This document shows, piece after piece, positions 9,335 through 18,191 of a DNA stretch of 64,000 nucleotides. Source of the stretch: Candidatus Pantoea bituminis (lineage in GTDB: Bacteria; Pseudomonadota; Gammaproteobacteria; Enterobacterales; Enterobacteriaceae); assembly GCF_018842675.1 (NCBI RefSeq), contig NZ_JAGTWO010000004.1, positions 806,001 through 870,000 of the forward strand, in the 5' to 3' direction. The position numbers and the translations under genes are program-made. Position 1 is the first letter of the stretch; every line of letters starts with the position of its first letter. The notes beneath the pieces were generated by a model. The model was not told the DNA's origin. It did not search any database and saw only the letters and a list, made by a program, of their open reading frames with translations.

Positions 9335-9443
9335 AAAAGTGTTCACACTGTTCACTTTTATTTTTTGTTTAATAAATTCATGGAGTTAGTTGGTGAGTAG
9401 TTTGAAGGTAAATGTGCACTAGTGTGCACTGAGAGTGATCACT
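9335..9443. promoter_or_regulatory. Iteron-like cluster, possible P4 ori/crr remnant
   Basis: On the minus strand 9335-9359 reads GTGAACAGT followed by GTGAACACT, close to the GGTGAACA(G/T) iterons bound by P4 alpha protein. Further right, TGTGCACT is repeated at 9413 and 9423 with a 10-base period, and AGTGATCACT at 9434-9443 is a perfect palindrome. The cluster fills the gene-free gap between the left repeat and the FRG gene. With alpha truncated, any origin would be inactive. Confidence 0.4.
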
Positions 9444-9457
9444 TTTTCCCTAGTATT

Positions 9458-9479
9458 AAAAAACCGGCCTGAGCCGGTG
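9458..9479 (-). terminator. Rho-independent terminator after the FRG gene
   Basis: Read on the minus strand the sequence is ACCGGC-loop-GCCGGT followed by six T. It lies about 160 bases past the stop of the FRG-domain gene. Confidence 0.7.
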
Positions 9480-9639
9480 TTAGGGCGAATCAAGGTAGCA
9501 ACCAATCCTGTTAAATGCTTGAGCAGCATACGCTCATTTTGAGTTATTGAGCATAATCAACGTTACATGCTGATTAAAGTGTCTTAGCGACTATGCTGGG
9601 ATATTCTTACAACGTTTTGCAACTGCATAAATTTCAGTT

Positions 9640-10746
9640 TTAGATGTAACGTTCTAGAATTTTTTCTTTCATATACACAGTATAATTTGGTAACTCAGGG
9701 TATATGAAATCCCGAGTAATGCCATAACGTTCCAGCTCTTTTCTAATAGCAGCTACATGCTTGTATTTGATAATGATTTTTAGACAGCTTTCATTCGTGA
9801 AGTTTTGTGAATCAAAATCTGTATCAGAAACAGTATTTTCATCAGTAAAGTGCGTTGCCTCAAAAATTGGTTGGTTTATAATATTAGAGAATAGCAATAA
9901 CCCCTGCTGATTTTTAATACGCTGGTTGATTGGAAGAGGAGTTATAACCTGTAAATTAGAATTGTATATACTAATTGAACTATGAGGCTGTCTGAAGTTA
10001 AAGCCATCCTCATGTGCAATAACATCTAACATTTTTTCTATACTAGCATCTTTAATCGCTCCCAAGTAACCGAGCAGAGCACAGTGATCTGGGTGAATAT
10101 CATCTTGGCATAGGATTAAATCCTGCTTTGAATCAAAAAAATCGTACTTGTAGTTTTTGACAAACTGAACTGCGTTTGTTAAAGATGAATTTTCTCCGCT
10201 ACGCATGTATGGTCTGATCGATTGATAAAAGTTATAATATTTATTTCGTGCTTTATCTAATTTAGATTGGAAAACGCTGCTAGAAGTTTCGGAATAACCT
10301 TCTTTTAAAATAAATACAGTGACATCAGTGTTAGGCTTGTTTTCTTCGGTGGCGAAGTATAGTGAAATTAATGGGTTTTTAGTTAGATCTACTACACGGG
10401 TTGGTAACTGATAATGCTGAGCCATGACGTGCAGGTCTATATCATTAAGTTCGTAACCTTTAATTATATTAACTTCCGAGTACAGCACAAACTTATCTTT
10501 GAAACTATCAAATAATTCAGTTGCCAATCGAGAGTGCGAAATTTTTGAGGCGAGAGTTGGGGGCATATTATCAACTGGGTGAGGTTTAATACTATTAGTG
10601 TTCAATAATCTGCAAAGAGAAGATGCTATCCCCCAACTAGCATCTGCTTGACCGCGGAAATATAATTGCCGGTCTTTATTTCTTTTTGCAACTTCGTTGA
10701 CTATTTTTAATAGATCGCCGACACATGCAACTTCGTGCTTATGCAT
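9640..10746 (-). CDS. FRG-domain protein (satellite cargo, possible antiphage gene)
   Basis: About 368 residues from the ATG at 10746, which has AAGGAATTATT just upstream; an upstream in-frame start at 10779 lacks a ribosome site. The FRG domain is clear near the N-terminus: QLYFRGQADASWGIASSLCR (about residues 28-47), then HVMAQHYQLPTRVVDLTKNP and LISLYFATEE. The C-terminal half (about 200-368) has no motif I recognise. FRG proteins are frequent in mobile islands and defence loci, but the biochemical activity is not established. The gene is AT-rich compared with the core genes and has its own terminator, so it is an independent cargo unit. Confidence 0.75.
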   Translation of the reverse strand: MHKHEVACVGDLLKIVNEVAKRNKDRQLYFRGQADASWGIASSLCRLLNTNSIKPHPVDNMPPTLASKISHSRLATELFDSFKDKFVLYSEVNIIKGYELNDIDLHVMAQHYQLPTRVVDLTKNPLISLYFATEENKPNTDVTVFILKEGYSETSSSVFQSKLDKARNKYYNFYQSIRPYMRSGENSSLTNAVQFVKNYKYDFFDSKQDLILCQDDIHPDHCALLGYLGAIKDASIEKMLDVIAHEDGFNFRQPHSSISIYNSNLQVITPLPINQRIKNQQGLLLFSNIINQPIFEATHFTDENTVSDTDFDSQNFTNESCLKIIIKYKHVAAIRKELERYGITRDFIYPELPNYTVYMKEKILERYI

Positions 10747-11022
10747 AATAATTCCTTTTTTAGACGGTTTTCTGAACAATTATTTCACCTAAAAGTCAAT
10801 TTTAAGAAGGGGTCAAGCATGTTATCGACCAAAAAGAAATTTACTTAATAAAAATATTCAATCAAGAATAAATATGCTGTAGTTGAAGCATGGTAGGAAT
10901 ATTTTTACCATCATTACGCCACTTTTTAGCCTAGCGCCGTATGATTTAACTCCCGCTTTTTCCAATGATTGCCTTGGTTGCCATAAATAGTTTAATCAAT
11001 TTCAATCGTTATCACATATAAC

Positions 11023-11041
11023 AAACCGGCCTAAGCCGGTT
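11023..11041 (-). terminator. Terminator-like hairpin after the alpha gene remnant
   Basis: Minus strand AACCGGC-TTAG-GCCGGTT followed by TGTT lies just past the stop of the alpha remnant. It is very similar to the hairpin at 9458-9479. The T tract is short. Confidence 0.5.
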
Positions 11042-11056
11042 GGTGTTATTAGTAAT

Positions 11057-12002
11057 CTACTTACTGCATGTTGGCAACCAATCTGCCTCGCTGTCTTCGT
11101 GCAGCGTAAGATTAGTTTGTATGCCGTTATTCGTTCGGCGTTTGAGCAGCACGCGTTCATACTCTTTCAGCGTCTGTGGCACAGCCTGGCCGAAAGCTGT
11201 CAGGCTGAGCGGATGCTGATGGCCGCGTGATTCCATAAACGACAGATACGCATGATAGAGATAGCGCTTCGGATTTATCGGGCGAATGTTTGCATTGCCG
11301 ATAAACAGCCCATTAGGCGTGCTCAACGGCATCAGGTAGCCACAGAAATCGACCAGTGGATCAGCCTGTCGCTTTATCTCCAGCGCTTCGCCGGAGGATT
11401 GCTGCGCCTGCAACAGCTCGCGCGCTTCGTCAGGTGACGCGAAGCGCTGCATCAGGTGGCGCACGATAACCGCCAGCTCACCGGCAATCTTCTCCAGCAG
11501 CTGCGGATCGCGCTCTTTCGCCGGTATTACTTCCGGGAAGGTCAGGATTACCCGGCGACGCGACACGCCGCCGCCGCGATCGCTGAAACGTGTTCACCGC
11601 TAGAATCACCGCGGGGATATGAGTTGAATAGGCGTCGCGATAATTGGGATCAATGGCGACTGCATCGCCGCCGGTAATCGCCTTAATACCCGCGCCGTCG
11701 TCGCTCCATTTCTCCTGATCGGGCAGAATAATCAGCGAGAATCCCACCACGCTGGCACGCTCCCGCGATGATTCCAGCGTGTCGATGGTAGCTGACGTGG
11801 TGTTATCGCGGCCAGCGAGCAGCGTAGCGATCGAAGCCATGACGCTTTTCCCGCTTCCACCTGGACCAGTTACCTCCAGGAACATCTGCCATTCATAGCG
11901 GTTTGCCAATACCATAAATAACGCCGCGAGGATGCGCTCCCGCTTGTCGTGATTGTGTCCGGCAGCCCTGCGTAACGTGAGTCCGTCGCTGCTGTGGGCC
12001 AT
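11057..12002 (-). pseudogene. P4 alpha-type primase/helicase, C-terminal remnant
   Basis: Only the helicase end remains. The part encoded by 12002 down to about 11585 holds LTLRRAAGHNHDKRERILAA, then Walker A GPGGSGKSVM, LIILPDQEKW and AGIKAITGGDAVAIDP. These are hallmarks of the superfamily-3 helicase domain of P4-like alpha proteins. The part below about 11575 continues in another frame as RRRVILTFPEVIPAKERDP to the usual C-terminus. At the junction the family pattern AVNNN-MRF is broken: AVN is followed too soon by RFSDRGGGVS, as if about 11 bases were lost. The whole N-terminal primase half is missing, cut off where the Sid-like remnant begins. The gene is non-functional. Confidence 0.82.
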
Positions 12003-12003
12003 T

Positions 12004-12288
12004 AAGCTGCGTATCCGCCGTGAAGAACTTTCCCCGACGTTTGCCGGAGACGATCGGGATAGAATTAAGGACGTGGCTTATCTGGTTGGTGAAGCACTGA
12101 CGCGGGCAGCGGCGGCCCTGCCGGACAATGTAATGGAAGAGGCACCGCTACTGGAAAATATTGGTCTGTATCGCCCGCCGTTAACGGGTATTGATATGGA
12201 GCTTTACCGCCATCCTATGCGCCGCCAGAAGCTGGCTGAATCAATCCGGATGCAGCGTGCAAAGCTTCAGGAGGGCAGCCAGAAATGA
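12004..12288 (+). pseudogene. Sid-like (P4 capsid-size) protein, C-terminal remnant
   Basis: About 95 codons are open up to a TGA that overlaps the ATG of the Ogr/Delta-like gene. The end of the peptide (PLLENIGLYRPPLTGIDMEL, then HPMRRQKLAESIRMQRAKL) lines up by eye with the C-terminus of P4 Sid: GL, L, MD-E, P and R in the same spacing. The position directly before a delta-type gene is the P4 order sid-delta. The N-terminal part is gone; upstream of about 12004 the DNA is antisense alpha-gene sequence, so this is a deletion junction. The Sid assignment comes from memory of the P4 protein and is tentative. Confidence 0.5.
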
Positions 12289-12536
12289 TGCATTGTCCCT
12301 ACTGCAAAAGCGCGGCACATACTAAATCGAGCCGCTATATGTCAGAGCAGGTAAAAGAGCGTTATCACCAGTGCACTAACCTCGACTGCTCCTGTACTTT
12401 CAAGACGAATGAGAGCATCACAAAGGTGATCACCGCACCGCCACAGCCGGAAAAAATACAGGTACCATCACCGGAACCAGCAAGAGAACGCCAGACGCTG
12501 GGCCGTTATGGTTCTGCATTCCGCCAGGTTCATTAA
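12285..12536 (+). CDS. Ogr/Delta-like zinc-finger transcription activator
   Basis: 83 residues. The pattern Cys4-x2-Cys7 ... Cys30-x4-Cys35 (MHCPYCKSAAHTKSSRYMSE, then YHQCTNLDCSCTFKTNESI) is the zinc-binding domain of the P2 Ogr/P4 Delta family, which turns on phage late promoters. It has a single domain, like P2 Ogr, whereas P4 Delta carries two. The start ATG (12285 or 12288) overlaps the Sid-like stop codon, showing an old operon. In this decayed element it is the only regulatory gene left and looks intact. Confidence 0.82.
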   Translation: MMHCPYCKSAAHTKSSRYMSEQVKERYHQCTNLDCSCTFKTNESITKVITAPPQPEKIQVPSPEPARERQTLGRYGSAFRQVH

Positions 12537-12544
12537 TCCCGCAC

Positions 12545-12571
12545 AGCCGCTGCCAGACCAGCGGCTTTTTT
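12545..12571 (+). terminator. Rho-independent terminator after the Ogr/Delta gene
   Basis: The stem AGCCGCTG/CAGCGGCT has a 6-base loop and is followed by six T, nine bases past the ogr stop codon. Confidence 0.85.
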
Positions 12572-12599
12572 ATGCCTGTCCTATGATTTTCTGAAGCTC

Positions 12600-12790
12600 T
12601 TTTTCTGGCCAGCCGCTTTGGAAAGAGCAGTGCATGCATAGCGTGCATGGATTTGCATGCATAATCATGCGCCGCTCTCCCTTGCTCAGGCCATGTCGAG
12701 CGCGGCACGGCCCGTATCATGCACCTGCATGAAAAGCGATGCATAAAGCGGGCAGGCGTGGCGGGGATAGCATTGCGCGCAGGCTGTTAA
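12600..12790 (+). other. P2/P4-type cos region
   Basis: The core GGCGTGGCGGGGATAGCAT at 12755-12773, followed by TGCGCGC, matches the P2/P4 cohesive-end sequence GGCGAGGCGGGGAAAGCAC (from memory) at 16 of 19 positions. The preceding 150 bases are rich in repeated GCATGCA/GTGCATG words, consistent with terminase-binding repeats. No gene is present in this stretch. The site would let helper phage terminase package the element. Confidence 0.65.
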
Positions 12791-12903
12791 AATTAGATGG
12801 GCAATAATGTTTGGGACCAAAAATTTTATGGAGGCCCATATATGCTCATATGTAAGTGAGGTAGTATATTCCTTAACCTCTGACGATTGATTTTGGTAAT
12901 AAT

Positions 12904-14905
12904 ATGGCAAGAAATGACACGGTTTTACTTGATGGGATAATCGAAGATCGTATGCAGGAGAATAACCCATCGGCAAATAAGGGAGAGGTTTTTGAATATC
13001 TAGTACTAGAGCAAGTTTTAAAGGAATATGATTTTTCATCTGAAGAAATTGAAAGCGGATGGGTAGATGGTGGGCATGATGGCGGGATTGATGGTTTATA
13101 TATAATAATCAATGGGCATTTAGTGCAGGATGTGAATGATTTTGTATGGCCAAAGAAAGGCACTGATTTAGCAGTCTATGTAATTACCTGTAAACATCAT
13201 GATACGTATAAACAAGCTGTTCTCGAAAGTCTAATTTCTACTGTGAATGAATTATTTGACTTTAGAGTGGCTACTTCAGAGTTAAATGGTCAGTATAATG
13301 ATGAAGTTAAAAAGAAAAGAGACGAGTTAATATATTCTTATAAAAAAGTCTCGGCTAGAATGAATACATTTAATGTTAATTTTATTTATGGTTCTCGAGG
13401 CGACTCAGCAGAGGTGGGAGAATCTATTAATAGCCGTGCTGAACAAATAAAAAAATAACAGAAGAATCGTTCGGACACTGTGATGTTAGCTTTTCTTTTT
13501 TAGGTTCAAAAGAAATTATTAATCTTTACCGGCAAGCACCAAATTTCTCATTAGAATTGCCGTATCTAGATTCTTTGTCTAGAGGCGAGCGTTATATTTT
13601 GATTGTTAGGCTGAGTGACTACTATAAGTTTTTGACTAACGAAGCAGATCAAACTTTGCGAAGATACTTATTTGAGTCAAACGTAAGAGATTTTATGGGG
13701 TTGAATGCAGTAAATGAAGATATCAAGTCAACTCTTTCAGATCAAGATTCACCGGATTTTTGGTTGCTAAATAATGGAGTTACAATACTGTCAACATCTG
13801 CTCAATTAATAGGGCAATCAATTTATATGGAGGACATACAAATTGTAAATGGTCTACAAACATCTGAGTCTATATTCAGGTATTTTGACGATGGAGGTTC
13901 TGATCAGCATGAAAGAGCGGTAATGGTTAAAGTAATTGTTTCGAGTGATGAAAGTGTACGCGATCAGATTATTCGGGCGACCAATAACCAAACAGCAGTT
14001 GAGCAATATTCACTTCATGCTACTGAACGAATTCAAAAAGATGTTGAGGAAATTCTTTTAAGAAATGGTTTTTTTATGATAGAAGAAAGAATTTTTATAA
14101 AAATCAAGGTGTTCCTAGGGATTCTGTTGTAACTCCCTTATACATCGCTGCTGGCTTAACAACTTTGGTTCTGAAAATGCCATACAACGCAAGCAGAATG
14201 AAAACCAGAGTTTTAAGAAATGAGGAAGCTTATAACACGATTTTCTCTGAACGATTGGATATAAATATTTGGCCTAGAATAGCCTTGATTTTTAAAAGAA
14301 CAGATGAATACCTGTATTCTATTCGAGGCCATTCTGGTGGTGAGGGTTTCCTAAAGAAATGGCGACAAATATTGGCGTTCTGTTCAGTTTCATTATATTT
14401 TTTGAAGTTCGACTTCACACCCAAGGATCTCTTATCTATAGATGTAGATGCACTTTTTAATAAACAAATTCCTGATGCTTGGCAACAAATATCCAAACTA
14501 CCTGATGATTTTATAGTCATCAATAGTAAGAAACTAAACAGAAATAATGTAATGTATATAATGCTATACATACAGACGGTTTTTAATTTGGATAATATAG
14601 AATGTGTTGAGAGATATAACAATGTTTATGATTCTATATCTGGAATGTCTCGCCCCTATAGAAACACCAAAGTTACCGAAGAGTTAGTAGAAGCTATATT
14701 TTCCCGACTGCCTCCACAACCATGGAAAGTTGGAATGCACCGTGAAATTATAAGAGAACTAGATTGTAGCAATGCACAATATACCATTGCTGTGGAGTTA
14801 TTAATTCAGTCAGGTAGAGTTTATAGACAAAAAGATGGCGTTTTATATGATCTAACTGGGAAGATTGTTGGTTTTGATGAAGAACGTACAAGTCTAGACA
14901 GTTAA
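12904..14905 (+). CDS. AIPR-family (abortive infection phage resistance) protein, two one-base frameshifts
   Basis: 667 residues once two homopolymer gaps are closed: an A missing at 13449-13455 and a T missing at 14092-14096. The joined frames read AEQIKKITEESFGHCDVSFS and EERIFYKNQGVPRDSVVTPL without a break. The N-terminal 120 residues look like a PD-(D/E)xK nuclease fold (DGGHDGGIDGLYIII, then VYVITCKHHD). The centre carries the AIPR signature FWLLNNGVTIL and IQIVNGLQTSESIF. AIPR proteins such as AbiR-type factors are linked to phage resistance. The gene lies alone between cos and the integrase and is very AT-rich, so it is satellite cargo. Whether the frameshifts are real decides if it is active. 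Confidence 0.8.
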
Positions 14906-14943
14906 TTCATTAACGTGGCCGATTATCCTACGGCCACTTAACT

Positions 14944-16131
14944 TTACCCCCGCACTTTATTCCCCCACCAATTCATTAATTCTATACGTTTATCTAAATA
15001 AATAGACCTATTATAAGCTCGCCTAACTTCATTTTTATCACTGTGAGCTAAAGCAGCCTCAATAACATCAGCATTAAATGCTTCTTCATTCATGGCAGTA
15101 CTTGCTATTGATCGTAAACCGTGCGCAACTAATTTTCCGACATAACCAATACGTTTTAAAGCAGCATTTGCGGTTTGGCTATTCATTGGCTGTTTAGGAT
15201 CATTTCTACTAGGAAAAATATGCTCACGATGAGCACTAATAGGTTTCATAACTTCTAGGATATCTAATGCTTGGGATGATAGAGGAACAATGTGCTCACG
15301 TTTAGCTTTCATTCGATCTGCTGGAATAGTCCAAAGTTTGTTTTCAAGATCGATCTCGTTCCATCGAGCACCAGAAGCCTCAGAAGGGCGCACAAGGGTC
15401 AATAGTTACCATTCAATCAGGCAGCGAGTCGGAACTGACAGATTGGACATAACCAATGACTGCATCAATTTCGGTAATTCCTCTGGCCGTAATGTTGGCA
15501 TGTTTTGTTTTTTTGGCTTTTCGAAAGCCATACCAACACCAGAAGCTGGGTTTGCATCGATCAAACCGGTGTTAACCGCATAAATCATGATCTCGTTGAT
15601 GCGCTGCACCAACCGGCGAACTGTCTCAAGTGCGCCGCGAGCTTTAATCGGCTCCAGTGCCTCTACAATCGTTCTAGCCTTAAGCGCCTGAACAGAAACC
15701 TCTCCGATAGTTGGGAAGATGTCCTTCTCCAGCGATCGCCAAATATCCTTCTCATAATCCTCGGTGACGTTTTTGCTCTTAAGCTGGAACCACCTTCCAG
15801 CCACAACTGAAAAAATGCTATCCAGCTCAATTTGCCGTTGCTCCGATACTTCCTCTTGCTGCTTCTGCGGATCGATGCCTTGCGCAAGCAGCGACAGATA
15901 TTGGTCACGCATTTGGCGTGCGACAGCTAGCGTTAAGGCAGGGTACGAGCCAAGACTGAGGTTTGTGCGGCTACTACTTGCTGGACGCTGGTAGCGAAAA
16001 CGCCACAGGTTCTTACCTGATGTTTTGACGAGCAGGAAAAGGCCGTCGCCATCATGCAGCGTGAAGTCTTTCTCTTGAGGCTTAGCTTTGAAGTTTTCGT
16101 TATTGGTGAGGGGGCGTGTATTCCGCGCCAT
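14944..16131 (-). pseudogene. P4-type tyrosine integrase with an in-frame stop
   Basis: The gene would encode 395 residues. The N-terminal DNA-binding part reads KDFTLHDGDGLFLLVKTSGK and LSLGSYPALTLAVAR, typical of P4/CP4-57 integrases. The catalytic part has the Arg in LVRPSEASGARW, HGLRS and the Tyr in RRAYNRS. Codon 242 (15406-15408) is TAA, exactly in frame between CLIEW and LLTLVRPSE, where a CAA (Gln) is the simplest ancestor. Unlike other breaks in this window it is a base substitution, so it may be real. It lies directly beside ssrA, like intA of E. coli CP4-57. Confidence 0.85.
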
Positions 16132-16180
16132 GACTGATTTACGTCCATAACTGGTACACGTTTTTGGCCCACATTACAGC

Positions 16181-16205
16181 GTGTACCTAAACGTATACCA
16201 ATTAT
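16181..16205. promoter_or_regulatory. Possible integrase arm-type sites, right end
   Basis: GTGTACC and GTATACC lie 12 bases apart, followed by AATTAT, mirroring the unit at 9233-9257. An inverted copy, GGTACACG, is at 16153-16160. All are between the integrase start and the right repeat. Confidence 0.45.
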
Positions 16206-16239
16206 CACCGGATTCAGGCGGATCCACTCGGAAGATTAC

Positions 16240-16327
16240 AGACACAAAAAAGCCCGCAGGGCTTGCGCCGTGCGGGCTCTTAGGACTTCATCGGATGACT
16301 CTGGTAATCACCGATGGAGAATTTTGG
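16240..16327. repeat. Right end direct repeat (attR side), overlaps the ssrA 3' end
   Basis: This is the partner of 9075-9162 (84 of 88 identical). It includes the ssrA terminator and reaches the terminal CCA of ssrA, so the element restores a complete tmRNA gene with its terminator after insertion. Confidence 0.85.
16246..16279 (-). terminator. ssrA terminator
   Basis: On the minus strand GAGCCCGCA...TGCGGGC is followed by six T, about 45 bases past the tmRNA 3' end. Confidence 0.85.
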
Positions 16328-16687
16328 TGGAGCTGGCGGGAGTTGAACCCGCGTCCGAAATTACTACACCGTCGGCACTACATGCTTAGTCCAGTCTTTA
16401 CATTCGCCGGTCAGCTGCGAACGGACACGCCACTGACAAACTAGCCTGATAGGATTTAACGCTTCAACCCCAGGCAGGGCGTCCACGCGATCTCTTTTGG
16501 GTTTGACCTCTCTTGATCCCCGTCCTAAGAGCGGAGGCTAGGGAGAGAGGGCTCTAAGCAGGTTATTAAGCTGCTAGTGCGTAGTTTTCGTCGTTTGCGA
16601 CTATTTTTTTGCGGCTTTTAACGAGGCAAACCGCCCCTCGGCATGCTCCTAAGGCTTCACAATCCCGTCGAATCCAGAATCAGCCCC
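16325..16687 (-). ncRNA. ssrA: Transfer-messenger RNA (tmRNA)
   Basis: 363 bases, the E. coli length. The 5' end GGGGCTGATTCTGG and the 3' end CCGCCAGCTCCACCA form the tRNA-Ala-like domain. The tag reading frame encodes ANDENYALAA followed by TAATAA, as in E. coli. A -10-like TAGTAT lies about 12 bases before the 5' end. With SmpB it rescues ribosomes stalled on broken messages. Its 3' end is the attachment site of the satellite. Confidence 0.97.
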
Positions 16688-16730
16688 AAGACTTCAAATA
16701 CTAGCAAAAAAGCGCATCAGAATCCAGCGT

Positions 16731-17213
16731 TTAACGGCGGGCGTTCTTCATGATGCGCGCTTTATCCATTTGCCATTCACGATCTTTAATATCCGAGCGT
16801 TTATCGTGCTCTTTTTTACCGCGAGCTACGCCAATTTTCAATTTACACCACGCGTTTTTCCAGTATAGCGACAAGGCTACGATGGTATAACCTTCGCGAT
16901 TTACTCGGCCAAACAGCGAATCAAGTTCGCGCTGTTTCAACAGTAACTTGCGGGTGCGTGTTGGATCACAAACAACGTGACTTGACGCGACAGCTAAGGG
17001 TTGAAAGGTCGAGCCGAACAAGAAAGCTTCGCCATCGCGCAGCAAGATATAGCTCTCGCTGATGTTAGCTTTACCTGCGCGGAGTGATTTAACTTCCCAT
17101 CCTTGCAGCGACAAACCTGCTTCGAACTCTTCTTCGATGAAGTATTCGTGGCGGGCACGCTTGTTCATGGCAATTGTGGCAGAACCGGATTTGTGTGATT
17201 TTTTCTTTGTCAT
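16731..17213 (-). CDS. smpB: tmRNA-binding protein SmpB
   Basis: 160 residues, full length. Recognisable blocks are [43 protein letters not shown] and the basic C-terminal tail around [20 protein letters not shown], which reaches into the empty mRNA channel. It binds the tRNA-like domain of tmRNA and brings it to stalled ribosomes. It lies 43 bases upstream of ssrA in the same direction, the standard enterobacterial arrangement, and divergently from ratA. Confidence 0.97.
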   Translation of the reverse strand: MTKKKSHKSGSATIAMNKRARHEYFIEEEFEAGLSLQGWEVKSLRAGKANISESYILLRDGEAFLFGSTFQPLAVASSHVVCDPTRTRKLLLKQRELDSLFGRVNREGYTIVALSLYWKNAWCKLKIGVARGKKEHDKRSDIKDREWQMDKARIMKNARR

Positions 17214-17371
17214 AGTGCTGAGTACTTTACATCACTTGGTCGGTTATCGCATCCCCAGTCCAGCGGGGCGTCAGGAAACAGGATATTCTAGCACACCCAA
17301 ACACCGAGGAATTTTTGTTTAACCGCTGAAAATGCTATTATTTAGCGGTTTTGTGACGAACAGGAACCATT

Positions 17372-17806
17372 ATGGCTCAGATTAGTCGTTCGGCGCTGGT
17401 GCCTTTCAGTGCCGGGCAGATGTACCAATTAGTAAATGATGTGGATGCGTATCCCCAATTCCTGCCGGGTTGTACCGGTAGTCGCGTATTGGATGCGTCA
17501 GAGAATCAAATGACAGCGTCCGTCGATGTTTCGAAAGCGGGCATCAGCAAAACGTTCACCACGCTTAATACGCTGACAGACAACCAGAGCATACACATGC
17601 AGCTGGTTGATGGGCCATTTCGTAAATTAACTGGCGGCTGGCGTTTTGTCTCATTAGGTGATGATGCCTGTAAAGTGGAATTAAGCCTGGAGTTTGAATT
17701 TACCAACATGCTGGTAGAGATGGCCTTTGGACGCATCTTCAAAGAGTTGGCTAATAGCATGGTTCAGGCTTTCACTCAGCGGGCCAAAGAGGTTTACAGT
17801 GCCTGA
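17372..17806 (+). CDS. ratA: RatA, START/polyketide cyclase-fold ribosome-association protein
   Basis: 144 residues, close to E. coli RatA throughout ([20 protein letters not shown], then [26 protein letters not shown]). It belongs to the coenzyme-Q-binding START family (COQ10-like). In E. coli it was reported to bind the 50S subunit and block subunit joining, though its role as a toxin is disputed. An extended -10 (TGCTATTAT, about 17332) sits just upstream, inside an inverted repeat AACCGCT...AGCGGTT. It overlaps ratB by 8 bases. Confidence 0.94.
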   Translation: MAQISRSALVPFSAGQMYQLVNDVDAYPQFLPGCTGSRVLDASENQMTASVDVSKAGISKTFTTLNTLTDNQSIHMQLVDGPFRKLTGGWRFVSLGDDACKVELSLEFEFTNMLVEMAFGRIFKELANSMVQAFTQRAKEVYSA

Positions 17807-18089
17807 TATCTCCGTTGAGGTGGTTTATGCGCTGCCTGAAAAACAGTATCTGCGTTACGTTAAAGTAGAGCAGGGCAGCACGGTAGAACAGGCCATCAAA
17901 GCGTCAGGATTACTGGAGTTGCGCAAGGAGATTGACCTTAGTAGTAATAAGGTGGGTATTTTTAGCCGTCCTGTAAAGCTAAGTGACAGCGTGGACGAAG
18001 GTGATCGTATTGAAATATACCGCCCGCTGATTGCCGATCCCAAAGAGTTGCGTCGGCAACGTGCTGAGCGGGCAAGCAGCAAAAAGTAA
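17799..18089 (+). CDS. ratB: RatB, RnfH-family ubiquitin-like protein
   Basis: 96 residues, as in E. coli. The sequence [20 protein letters not shown] is the family opening, and [11 protein letters not shown] is the basic end. The GTG at 17799 overlaps the ratA stop, giving the correct N-terminus; a longer frame from 17727 is only ratA in another phase. RnfH/RatB proteins have a beta-grasp fold and unknown function. Confidence 0.92.
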   Translation: MPDISVEVVYALPEKQYLRYVKVEQGSTVEQAIKASGLLELRKEIDLSSNKVGIFSRPVKLSDSVDEGDRIEIYRPLIADPKELRRQRAERASSKK

Positions 18090-18147
18090 CTCTATAACAT
18101 CTTCTTGCTCACCGCATGACTCCCAACAGGCTCGAGCCAGCGAAATG

Positions 18148-18173
18148 AAAAAGGCGCTAAATGCGCCTTTTTT
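18148..18173. terminator. Bidirectional terminator between ratB and bamE
   Basis: AAAAAGGCGC-loop-GCGCCTTTTTT is a symmetrical hairpin between two converging genes. Confidence 0.9.
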
Positions 18174-18191
18174 ATCATTCTTGATCCCACA

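Larger units (their letters stand above)
9075..16327. mobile_element. Decayed P4-like phage satellite inserted in ssrA (about 7.2 kb)
   Basis: The boundaries are the 88-bp repeats at 9075-9162 and 16240-16327, whose spacing gives an element of 7165 bp. P4-like parts in order are: repeat, GTGAACA-type iterons, an FRG-domain gene, the 3' part of the alpha primase/helicase gene (minus), the 3' part of a Sid-like gene (plus), an Ogr/Delta activator, a P2/P4-like cos site, an AIPR gene, a P4-type integrase (minus), then ssrA. Intact P4 is about 11.6 kb. The middle (start of sid through start of alpha, where regulators normally sit) is missing, and the integrase has a stop. It is probably immobile on its own. 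The AIPR gene sits between cos and int, the known P4 cargo hotspot. Confidence 0.82.

Noticed and set aside
11953..12003. Start of the Sid-like frame at 11953
   Set aside because: This part is antisense to the alpha helicase motifs, so it is only an open frame across the deletion junction.
12430..12744. Minus-strand frame across ogr and cos
   Set aside because: No ribosome site or recognisable motif, and it crosses a terminator.
12600..12790. CRISPR-like repeats near the cos site
   Set aside because: The GCATGCA words are short and irregular with no spacer structure.
17727..17798. Longer RatB start
   Set aside because: It is ratA in another frame; the GTG at 17799 gives the standard N-terminus.
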